Of a stretch of 64,000 nucleotides of DNA, positions 21,552-31,265 are shown piece after piece; the first letter of the stretch is position 1, and each line of letters starts with the position of its first letter. Under the pieces are notes generated by a model. The model was given only the letters and a program-made list of their open reading frames with translations. It was not told the origin of the DNA and did no database searches. The position numbers were made by a program, and so were the translations under genes. Origin of the DNA: Arabidopsis thaliana (taxonomy: Eukaryota; Streptophyta; Magnoliopsida; Brassicales; Brassicaceae); assembly GCF_000001735.4 (NCBI RefSeq), contig NC_003075.7, positions 10,665,001 to 10,729,000 of the forward strand, in the 5' to 3' direction.

Positions 21552-21722
21552 TCAAATCTGTAAACTTTGCATTTCCTTGACTGCTTCGTTTGCTCTCTGT
21601 TTCGCCCTACTCTTCCTCCAAGCTTTGTACATCATCGTCTTCAAACGCTCAGGTTGGCCTCTCACAAAATCTTCATTTCCGAATTCCATTTCCCCAGACC
21701 TCTTCTTAATTCTTCTGAAGTC
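21552..21722 (-). pseudogene. Orphan exon 2 of a third HSF-like copy
   Basis: After an acceptor (GGTAG) at 21723 the - strand reads DFRRIKKRSGEMEFGNEDFV, then RGQPERLKTMMYKAWRKSRA and a tail to QSLQI and TGA. This is exon 2 of the winged-helix gene, open throughout (56 aa). No exon 1 is recognisable in the 700 bases beyond 21722, so it is probably a truncated copy. The open frame suggests it is recent, or used by an unseen upstream exon. Confidence 0.7.
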
Positions 21723-21729
21723 CTACCAA

Positions 21730-22440
21730 ATAATTCAACATAAAAGGATTCAAAACTGTACCTGACAACAAATAATGCTCTGACAATTATTATGATATAT
21801 TTTGCTATGATAGTATATTAGTATTCATGTCTTTTAGTTGAAAAAACTTTTTCTTTAATTTGCAATTGCAACTAATAACGCTCTCTCAACCCTAAACCTA
21901 ATGAAGATCGAATACTATTTTTCCTAAAGCTTCGTCGTTACCTCAAAGTATTTTCGTTAATTTTTTTTTTATATAATTGGTTTTCTATGTTTGTTTTTCA
22001 ACCTCTGGAAATATGGGAAATTATTCCCAATATTAACCTTTTCTTTCTCAAAACTCAAAAAATCATGTTACTTGGTAGTTGGTTCATTCAAAGTTTATAG
22101 AAATTTACAAACATTTCAATAATCTTAGAGGACTTTGACACTTCACAAAAATCCTCTTCGAGAATGTCAAGAGTGAGTGATAAAGCTTTGCTTTTGTAGG
22201 CATGTTTGAGTTTATTTTAGAGTTTCTATAACTTGAAAATATTTGCGTTATGACAAATGGATCCATAGCCCCCTCACGCACTTAGTTACTTAGTTGAGTA
22301 TTAGATTTATTTACAAAATAGTGGAGATCAAATCTCAAATACGTAAAACAAAGCAAAGAGACGCAAACACAGAAGTCCATAACTTTAAAGTGACCAAAAG
22401 ATCTCTTTTTAAGAGAAGTGTGTGCCATTACACAATATAA
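21730..22440. other. Intergenic between HSF-like relics and RABF2b
   Basis: AT-rich sequence with no gene seen. It contains the 3' flank of the RABF2b gene on the - strand. Confidence 0.5.
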
Positions 22441-24449
22441 CTAAGCACAACAAGATGAGCTCACTGCCCTATCCATGGCCCTGTCTGGCAGAACCATTCC
22501 TGTTGGGTTTTCTGTTGGCTGTACTCGCGGTAGCCTTCTTGCTGTACCAGCCAAAAGAATAAGTATGATAGGGTTTAATATACGAGAGACAAAAATTGTG
22601 TGAACTGGTTATCAAAGTGTAAGGAAAGCTCACCGATTTCATAGAATATCTCTTTGACATTAGTAGCGGTTTTTGCTGAAGTTTCCATGAAGAAAAGACC
22701 GTTTTCCTGAGCATATGTTTGTGCATCCTGCAAAGGATCAAGAGTGTGAGATATCATCAGGAAATACGTGAATCAGTGAGATTCAGAAGCAAAGTTAAAG
22801 GGTGCGCACATTGTCTATGTATATAATGTCTACTTCATTAGAGATGCATATCTCTGACACACAACAGAACTGTGTTTTTCTGTCCTTTGCAAGTCACAAC
22901 TGAACTTTAATGCACAACGTAAATGATTCTAACAGATACTTCAAAAGGATCAGTCTTGAGAAATGCTACTTATCTAAAATCTAGGCTTTTGGCATAAGAC
23001 AGTAAAATATGGACTTGCGGGATTGCGGGATAAGAAAGGTCATATGAAAACATATATATCATTCTCCAAAGCTGGTTAGAGAAAACTGCACTATACTTCT
23101 TAATGAAACATTAACTGTCTATACAACAAGCCTAATTTATGATTTGTTAAGTGTGTGGGGTCGGTTTAGGTGGCTTGGTTTGTCAGGTTAATGTCAATAA
23201 GGTAGATTGTAATTTTACAACAAAGAGATATCACCTAATGTTCTGACTCCTGTCAAACGTGACATGTGAAATTTCAAAATACAGCTTAACACGTTCAACA
23301 TGATGATCAGCTATTACACACACATAGCTCAACTTTATATTTGACAGTAAAATCCTAACCTCATAATGAGAAAAATCAGTCAGGACAGAGAAGGACTTGC
23401 TTACCTCTGCTGTCACCTTCCTTGCATCTAATAAATCAGATTTGTTTCCAGCAAGGGCCATGACCATATTAGGGTTACCTATTCACACAAATACATTTAT
23501 TCAGTAAAACCCACAGACAGAAACTAAAGCTTGACGGTGCCTGCAACTGGAAGTCATAAACTAACAAAGAACTATCAAATCCAGAACTCAGCTATACAAT
23601 ACCTTGTGCCTGCAGTTCCTGAACCCATTTCTTTGCCCTCTCAAACGAAGCCTAAGAAGATAGCAAGAAAATCAAACAAACTTAATTTAATAGAATGCCA
23701 CTAAATTGCATTTGCATCTACTTAATTTATTATGTACCTGATTCGTAACATCAAAAACAATGATTGCAGCAGCAGCACCTCTGTAGTACATTGGAGCCAA
23801 ACTATGGTACCGTTCCTGACCCGCTGTATCCCAAATCTCAAACTTCACAGTGGCATCGTTCACAGCTAACGTTTGTGAGAAAAAAGCAGCACCAATGGTT
23901 GATTCCTATAACATAAACATATATCAAAGTCAAGAAGCACACACAGAATGTGAACAACAACATAAACATCAATAGAAGAGCCATTAACCTGGAATTCAAC
24001 AAACTGATCTTTGACAAACCGTAACACAAGACTTGATTTTCCAGCACCAACATCTCCAAGCAACACCTGAAAGACTTAACCAAGTACACAGAAACAAATC
24101 AAAATAAGCAAAAAAAAAAAACAGAAACCAAATCAACACTGTTTGCAAGCACCGTGTTCAGATAAATCCCTAAAACCCTATTATGGAAAAACCTAAATCA
24201 AAATCGAACATAAACCCTAACAACAAAATCTGATCAAAGCTCTCCAATTCAACATCACGTATCAAAATTCTCCAAATTAGAAACAGAATCAAATCCAGAA
24301 AACTGAAAATCTAACAAAACGGGTCTGCAAATTCAATCAATTTTACGATCATCGGAGAGAGACAAACCAACCACAAGGGAACTCAAAAGAATCGAGCTAA
24401 TAAGACTGACCAATTTGGCGTTAATGCTCTTGTTTCCAGCTGCAGCCAT
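22441..24449 (-). CDS. RABF2B: Rab5-type small GTPase RABF2b (ARA7)
   Basis: Seven exons on the - strand (24449-24411, 24066-23989, 23905-23738, 23651-23603, 23478-23405, 22727-22634, 22541-22441) splice in phase to 200 aa, identical to my memory of ARA7 (At4g19640). Rab5 GTPases control early/multivesicular endosome fusion and vacuolar trafficking. Motifs: P-loop GDVGAGKS at 17-24, switch I STIGAAF around 41-47, DTAGQE at 65-70 with catalytic Gln69, NKSD at 123-126, ETSAK at 151-155, and the C-terminal CCA for double geranylgeranylation. The start follows directly from a conserved [13 protein letters not shown] exon. Intron 1 carries two telo-boxes. No defects are seen. Confidence 0.97.
24173..24220 (-). 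promoter_or_regulatory. Two telo-boxes in intron 1 of RABF2b
   Basis: AAACCCTA at 24173-24180 and AAACCCTAA at 24212-24220 on the + strand (TTAGGGTTT on the gene's strand), inside the first intron and close to the start codon. This is the same arrangement as in the RRM gene at 12500. Confidence 0.5.
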
Positions 24450-24940
24450 GGATTATCGATCTGAAGAGAATCGCAGGTCGATACGATAATCTTCAGCTCA
24501 AAACTGAGATTGAAGATCAAAAGACGACGGAGACACAAAAAGGTTAAAAAAAATTAGTGAGCGGAAACGCGTCGTCAACAACAACCAATCTCCTCCTCCT
24601 CAATTAATGTTGCTTTCTTTCTAGAACTAACAAAAAATACAAGTAAACAAATATTACACGGCAAGTTAATATGACACGAAAAAACTACGAATATAATCGT
24701 TGGCCCAATGTAGATTTAGGCCCAAGTCTTTTTGGGTTAAGTCCTCTATTGATTTCGTACATGGATTTAAGTATTCAGCATGCATAGGGACTGTTGTGGG
24801 AATAATGGGAATGAGATTTTGAACATAATTAGTGTATAAGCTAAAAGTTAGAAACAAACCATATCTTTGTTGCTTATAAACTTGTAAGATTCTTCATAAG
24901 AGTTTTATATTTACATAAAAAAAAAAACACAACTCTTTCT
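24450..24940. other. RABF2b promoter and TLC gene 3' flank
   Basis: The 5' UTR and promoter of RABF2b (to about 24620) and the 3' UTR of the TLC gene share this 490-bp gap. No gene is seen. Confidence 0.5.
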
Positions 24941-26298
24941 TCACTGTCTTTTCTCAAGAGTTTTCTTCAATCCCTTCACTATCTTACCAAACCAGATCAA
25001 GTTCATGACACTCAATGAAATCGGTACAACAAATACCAGTAGATAACCGAATGTATGCATCTCTATCACCTGCCGAAAAATCCATTGATCATCAATTCAT
25101 TATCTCTAAACCTAACCAATACAACAGCAAAAAAAAAAAAAAAACAGAGTAATTCCTATTTTTCCTAAAGGCTAGACCGTTTGGTTTAGAGATAATCAAA
25201 CCGAAATCTTGATTACCTGATCATAATGTGTGTAGACATGGTAAAACATGTAGATGAACAGAAGAATTCTTGCTGTCTGCAAACAAAACATCATTGCTAT
25301 AAAAAAGGAGATCAAGTTTTCAGACATTTACAACGAAAAACAAAGGTTTTAAGAAACTCACCAACCAAGCAAAGAATATAGCAACTCCATTAACAAGATA
25401 AGCTTTAGATCGTTTCAAACCAGCAATGTCAAGGTACCATCTAAGATTGATCTCTGGTGTAGTCACTTCAGAGATTAAAACCATGTATGTGTAAAGCTGA
25501 GCCTCTCCAGAGAACAAAGAATACGCTACTGCTGTTCCAGATAAGCAGTGATGTAATATCTGAAACAAAAAACACAAGATTGTCAAGTAATTGAAGACCA
25601 CATAAGCTTTCATGTGTCTAACTTACATATTCTGATCCTCCTAAAGAAGGGTATAACCAAAAGATCATTCCAAGATCCGCAAGAAAGTAACCAACTGATA
25701 CCTATGCAAAAAACACATCACAACAAAGTACCATATAAGTTGATCAATGCTCATGAGTAGGACTTGTGAGATAAAATGAAGAAAGATCAAAACTTACTCC
25801 TAAACCAAAGGTAGACAGAGGCGAGTTACGAAACACCGTAAGGGTTTCAAGGCTTCTTTGGTCAGAAAACAAATCAGAGAAGAACGCAAAGTATAATGCC
25901 ATGAATGAGATAAAGATCGCATGGACTGTAGAAATTCCCCTGTCAAGCCAAAGTGATAAGAGACTAGAGCATAACATATAAAGGCTGAAACAAGGAACCT
26001 ATACATACCTGTTGTTCCATTCAATTCTCTTTATTTTTGTGAGAGCTGAGTATGATTTGACATGAATTGAGCTGAATAACTCCGTAAGATCATATACCTA
26101 AGAACATAAGCTACACTGTTTAAAAACAGAATGCAGAAAAAAGTGAAGTTTCTGCAATTGTAAGTGAAGAGAAGCAAAACTTACCAATTTGCAAAGACAG
26201 ATTCCAACAAGAACAGAAGTATATGGAAGAAATGGATCTGCTAATAAATAGTGTTCAACAAAATACTCTGCTTGATTTTGGTAAGATTTGATCTCCAT
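24941..26298 (-). CDS. TLC (TRAM-LAG1-CLN8) domain membrane protein (At4g19645-like)
   Basis: Seven exons (26298-26185, 26097-26009, 25939-25798, 25701-25627, 25559-25362, 25276-25217, 25069-24941) splice in phase to 268 aa. Several hydrophobic segments are visible: YTSVLVGICLCKLVYDL, STVHAIFISFMALYFAFFSD, GYFLADLGMIFWL, LVNGVAIFFAWLTARILLF and FGYLLVFVVPISLSVMNLIW. The central ADLGMIFWLYPSLGGSEYILHH segment, with the HH pair, is the TLC-domain core seen in TMEM56/TLCD4-like proteins. It lacks the longer LAG1 motif (HHxxxxxD...D region) of ceramide synthases, so lipid-related membrane function is a guess from family membership. The start is the first in-frame ATG, preceded by a stop-rich leader. 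Confidence 0.9.
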
Positions 26299-28387
26299 GA
26301 CTGTCTCTAGTTCTCAATTTCTTCTTTGGTGAATGGTTTTAACTCTTCTTCTTCTACAGACTAATCACTTCTCTCAAGCTTTATCATCATCATTACTGAA
26401 ATATAGAAAAGAAAGAGCAAAGTAAGAAACTTCATTTCTGAACAAAAAGTCTTTTCAAGGATTATACAAATGGTTTTGTGAATTACATCAGAAGAAACCA
26501 CAAAAATCTTCGTTATACCCAAGAAGAAGATACTAAAAGACTCTGTTTTTATCGTTTGATCAGAGAAAATCCAATTTTGTAACAATAAGTTTAAACTTTA
26601 AAACGGACAAAAAGTAGAGACAGAAGCAATCAACACGTGAACCGCAAAAGGCTGCAGAAGAAACGCAAAGAAGATGAAGAAGGAGAAGGACGTTACAGAG
26701 ACGATTATGAGAGAAGAAAAAAAGGGTTCTTTCTTCAGAGACTTCGAGAAATTATCCAAAGTTAAGAGAGTTTTTTACCAAGTAACTTGAAGCGCAAGAG
26801 GGTGCAGTAGTAATTAAAAAAACAAAACTACCAAAGTAGTTATCTTAAGAATAATCGAGAGAGAAGACAACTATTGACAAAGATAATTCAGTTTGGGTTT
26901 TGTTTTAAGGATATGCTTAATAGTTAATAACATGTAATTAGGGAGGAAACAAAGGAAGCAGAAAATGGTTGTATAAATTATGGATTCTGACCTTGTTAGA
27001 CGATTTAAATCGAGTGTGCAGGAAAACCTAAGGGAGAATATGTTAATTATGAAATATTATATCTTTTATATTGAAAGCACCAAATCATCTTGTTTTTGGT
27101 TGTATCTTATATATAAAAGGGTAAGGTAGGTGGATTTTAGGAGGAGCCAAGGATTTGTTTTTTGTTTTTTCTTGCAGAAATTTGGTAATTTTGGCTTTTA
27201 TAATTTTGTTACAAATAGTGAATAAAATATTAAAAAAATAAGAGAAAAAAATATTTAAAGATATAGTGAATAAGATTTAACTTCATTGTTATAATCTATA
27301 TTTAATAATTTACTTATAATTATAATTAAAAATTCACTTAAATAAGACATATTAAGATCTTTGAAAATAATTTATATTGTAATTTACTGTCAAAAGGTTT
27401 TGAAAAAAACAACATTTGAAAAATAATCAAAACAAATATAAAATTCATCCGAGTAAGCCACAAGTTTTATATAAAGCTGTTTTACAAAGAAAAATCATTC
27501 CTCTCAAACATAACAAATAGTCAAACAAAACATATGCAAGTTAAACAAGAGTCAAGTTATCTTTTTCCATCATGTTGAACTAAAATCTAAATGCACTTAA
27601 GATAGTCAGAAATATTTTGAAACTAAAACTAGTGATTAAAAGAATACTTGTTATTATATGTTTGGTAGGCGTTTTAGCTTGAAGATGATGACCTAACATG
27701 AATTGAATCTACCATGGACCACTTGAAATTGACCTAATAAAAAAGTTACATATCTATAAAATCAAAAATCAGAAAGACGAACAAACCATTTATGCTCGTG
27801 AAGAAAACTCACCGTTTCTTGCTGCCTTTATCTTGCATACATATAGTCAGCTCAAAGAAATCACCACTTGGTTGGGTTTTGAAGTCGTTTTATAGTGATA
27901 TACTTGAAGAATTTGTAACGCTCGTGATAATAACACGATTTCGTGTGATATGTTTATCACTTTTGACAAGTCTAAACTTGACAAGTCTATTAATTCGGTA
28001 TCAAAAGAGGAATAATAATATCTCACGTCAAGTCTTTTAAGGCCAAGTGTTGATGATGCACTAATTGGTACCTTTATGATATTTCGGAAACTCTTAGGCA
28101 CATATTGAAGTATAGAAAAATAAGATTATGGTCGTTTCGGATATATTATAAACGTTTAGGGGCTTCTCTGAAATTTCCACCTTAATTTGAAGCCAGAACA
28201 AGGTTTAAGCAAAGTAACTGAGATTTGGCTATGAACCCTAAGAATCTTGGGAAAATGGTTGATTCAAATGCTTAATAAGCCCTAATTTCAGGTAAATTTC
28301 TTACTTGAAAGAGTAAGCATTGAGAATTCTTCATAGCTCTCTATTTGATTGTGACTTTCACCTGTTTCTCTTTGTTGTTAGGTTGCG
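26299..28387. promoter_or_regulatory. Bidirectional upstream region between TLC and mTERF genes
   Basis: This 2.1-kb divergent spacer holds both leaders. On the - side, CT/AG-rich sequence near 26330-26700 probably contains the TLC leader and possibly an intron. 27180-27450 is very AT-rich. On the + side a short leader intron is likely between GGTAAATT near 28291 and GTTAG near 28381, just before the mTERF ATG at 28388. Frames in 27790-28100 carry no recognisable protein. Confidence 0.5.
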
Positions 28388-30166
28388 ATGTTATTATCCA
28401 GAAATCAGAGAAGAGTTCATAAACTGTTGAATATGATTTCAAATCTCAACTACTGTATAACTTTCTCATCTATTCCTCGTCAAAACCCAGTTCAAAGGTT
28501 CGACCTTTCTCGTGTTTCAGTTCCATTTCGGAGTTTTCAGATTGAAAGCTGTGTTCGTCAGGATAAATCTAAGTTACAACAACACTCGTCTCACTTACCA
28601 ACTAGGTTTTTCGTTAATCCGGTATCAAGGGCTAGTAGGAATCAAGCTCAAGAAGCTCTTTTTGATTACTTGCATTATACTAGAAGCTTTACTTTTACTG
28701 ATGCAGAGCATATAAGTAAGAATTCTCCTTGTTTTATGTCGACTTTGTTGTCTAAGATTGATGATAATCAGAAAGATGTATCCAAGGGATTGACTAAGTT
28801 CCTTAGGTACAATCCGATAAACGAGTTTGAACCGTTTTTCGAGAGTTTGGGTTTGTGTCCTTATGAGTTTGAAACGTTTCTTCCACGGAAGCTAATGTTT
28901 TTGAGTGATGATGGTATCATGTTTGAGAACTTTCATGCTCTTTGCAACTATGGGATCCCGCGTGGTAAGATTGGCCGTATGTATAAAGAAGCGAGAGAGA
29001 TTTTTAGATATGAATCTGGGATGTTGGCGATGAAGCTAAGGGGTTATGAGAATTTGGGTCTTAGTAAGGCTACAGTTATTAAGTTAGTTACTAGTTGCCC
29101 TTTGCTACTGGTTGGTGGGATTGATGCTGAGTTTTCTTCTGTAGTTGATAAGTTGAAAGGGTTACAAGTAGGATGTGATTGGCTTGGGCGGTACTTGTCT
29201 GACCGGAAAACATATAGCTGGCGCAGAATTCTGGAGACAATAGAGTTTCTTGATAAAGTGGGATGTAAAGAGGAGAAGTTGAGTAGTCTTTTGAAAACGT
29301 ATCCAGCTTTGGTAATCGAAGGCTCCGGAAAGAAATTCTATGTTCTGTTTGGTAGGTTGTTTAAAGCGGGGCTTCAAGTGAATGAGATTTATAGGCTATT
29401 TATAGACAATCCAGAGATGTTGTCAGACAAATGCGTGAAAAATATTCAGAAGACGTTGGATTTCTTGATTGCTATTAGAATGGAAACGCAGTTTATCACG
29501 AAGATTTTGCTGAGTCATATGGAGCTTATTGGTTCATGCTCTCTGCCAGCACCTAGAACTGCTTGTCTTAGTTTGAATGTTAAACAAGACGAGCTATGTA
29601 AGATCTTAAAGAAAGAGCCTTTGAGATTGTTTTGTTTTGTTTCTACAACGAAGAAGAGAAAAAGCAAACCTCTTTCGGAAGACTCGAGGAAATACTTAGA
29701 GAAGACAGAGTTTTTGTTGAGGCTAGGGTATGTAGAAAACTCGGATGAGATGGTGAAGGCTCTAAAACAGTTTCGAGGGAGGGGAGATCAGCTACAGGAG
29801 AGATTTGATTGCCTTGTGAAAGCCGGTTTAAACTATAATGTGGTTACTGAGATCATCAGGCATGCTCCGATGATACTTAACCTGTCTAAAGATGTCATAG
29901 AGAAAAAGATACATTCCTTAACCGAACTTCTTGGCTATCCAATTGAATCATTGGTAAGGTTCCCGGCATATCTGTGTTATGATATGCAGAGGATACATCA
30001 CAGATTCTCAATGTATTTATGGTTGAGGGAAAGAGATGCAGCAAAGCCAATGCTGTCACCAAGCACTATTCTCACTTGCGGTGATGCCCGGTTTGTGAAG
30101 TATTTTGTCAATGTCCACCCTGAAGGTCCAGCCATTTGGGAAAGTATAAACCAATCATCTACCTGA
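28388..30166 (+). CDS. mTERF-family organellar protein (At4g19650-like)
   Basis: Single-exon gene of 592 aa. mTERF proteins bind organellar nucleic acid and act in transcription, splicing or translation of mitochondria or chloroplasts. The N-terminus is basic, rich in Arg, Ser and Asn with almost no acid before residue 35, as in a mitochondrial or dual targeting peptide. From about residue 90 onward are repeated two-to-three-helix units, each with the pattern LGL...(V/I)xxxxPxLL: LGLSKATVIKLVTSCPLLLV, KVGCKEEKLSSLLKTYPALV, AGLQVNEIYRLFIDNPEML, LGYVENSDEMVKALKQFRG, AGLNYNVVTEIIRHAPMIL, then LLGYPIESLVRFPAYLCYD. The final repeat followed by IHHRFSMYLWLRERD is typical of the plant family. The start follows a leader acceptor (GTTAG|GTTGCG). 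Target RNA or DNA cannot be read from sequence. Confidence 0.9.
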   Translation: MLLSRNQRRVHKLLNMISNLNYCITFSSIPRQNPVQRFDLSRVSVPFRSFQIESCVRQDKSKLQQHSSHLPTRFFVNPVSRASRNQAQEALFDYLHYTRSFTFTDAEHISKNSPCFMSTLLSKIDDNQKDVSKGLTKFLRYNPINEFEPFFESLGLCPYEFETFLPRKLMFLSDDGIMFENFHALCNYGIPRGKIGRMYKEAREIFRYESGMLAMKLRGYENLGLSKATVIKLVTSCPLLLVGGIDAEFSSVVDKLKGLQVGCDWLGRYLSDRKTYSWRRILETIEFLDKVGCKEEKLSSLLKTYPALVIEGSGKKFYVLFGRLFKAGLQVNEIYRLFIDNPEMLSDKCVKNIQKTLDFLIAIRMETQFITKILLSHMELIGSCSLPAPRTACLSLNVKQDELCKILKKEPLRLFCFVSTTKKRKSKPLSEDSRKYLEKTEFLLRLGYVENSDEMVKALKQFRGRGDQLQERFDCLVKAGLNYNVVTEIIRHAPMILNLSKDVIEKKIHSLTELLGYPIESLVRFPAYLCYDMQRIHHRFSMYLWLRERDAAKPMLSPSTILTCGDARFVKYFVNVHPEGPAIWESINQSST

Positions 30167-31265
30167 AGTTAAGGTTATTGGCACTATTTCTTGAATTTAG
30201 TACAACTGAGACAGTGAAGGGTTTTTGATATCAATGCCACCTAATGAATCAAAAGGAAGAGTTTGGAGAATTCCGGAACAGAGAGATCCATTAGTGTTAG
30301 CCGATGCTTGTGAAAGAGCAAATGAAGTATGTGCTGAGTTACAGATTTGATGCAGATCTAAAATGTTGCGTGAATTCATTGGAAATATTCTTTAGATAGT
30401 ACTGAGAAGATCTGCAAATTGTTTGTTGGAATATTCCTCCTTAGCCGTCCTACAACATCTGTCCTGCAACATCTGTCCTGTAAACAAACAGATGGACACG
30501 CATAACATTCGAAGGAGACAGTACTGATGATTTGTCCAGAGTCTGTTACAGGTTACTGAAAGATCTCTCATGTGATTCATATACTCTTTAGTAATAGTTA
30601 GCTTGTGTTATGTAATTGACTGCTTCAGTTCAGGTCTAAAGGAAAGCAAATATTTTTGTAACAATTGAAGACATAAATCCAAGTAGTAGAATTTTCTGAC
30701 CAAATAAGCAAGCAATATGTTCTAAATGATTTGGATTCAGAGCATCATATTTTTCCTTTACACATTTTAAAAATCAAAATCCCTTGTAATACAAATTGAA
30801 CCTAAAGCCAAAATGGGATCTTCAATCTTTTCAAAGGAACTATCTCTATTCTCTAGTTCCTGTTTTGCTATCAGAAGCAGGCTTAGATTTTGGTATTGAG
30901 ATTAATTCAACACGAGGATCTTTCCCCTGAGAAAGTGCCTGTTTAGTAATTCTCTTGCAAGAAGCTTGAAAATCTTTTAACTAGCTTAACATTTTTCTTG
31001 TGCTTCTCGTTCTGCTCAATCGTTGCTTCGATTTCACTTCCATATATTACAATTTTCTGACTAAAGAAAGAAGCAAAGCAAAAAGGAAAGGTTTTGCTTT
31101 ATACATTTCAAAAATCCATCTCCTTTAATACAAAATCAAACCTAAACCATGTAATAAACCTGAATACCAAAATGGGATCTCCACTGTTTTCTAAACCAAA
31201 ACCTATAAAATAGCTAATTTCTTCCAAGGAACTATCTCTAGTAGCATTACTTATCTGGGACAAGA
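30167..31265. other. Convergent intergenic region with a partial duplication and a coding-like relic
   Basis: Two blocks resemble each other: about 30690-30860 and 31045-31245 share TTTTCTGACTAAA/CCAAA, the stretch CCAAAATGGGATCT and GGAACTATCTCTA. Between them, read on the - strand (about 31040 to 30845), lies a sequence with protein-like codon pattern: EIEATIEQNEKHKKNVKLVK and, in a shifted frame, CKRITKQALSQGKDPRVELI followed by SIPKSKPASDSKTGTRE and a stop. It looks like the broken 3' end of a duplicated gene, but I cannot name the parent. Confidence 0.4.
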
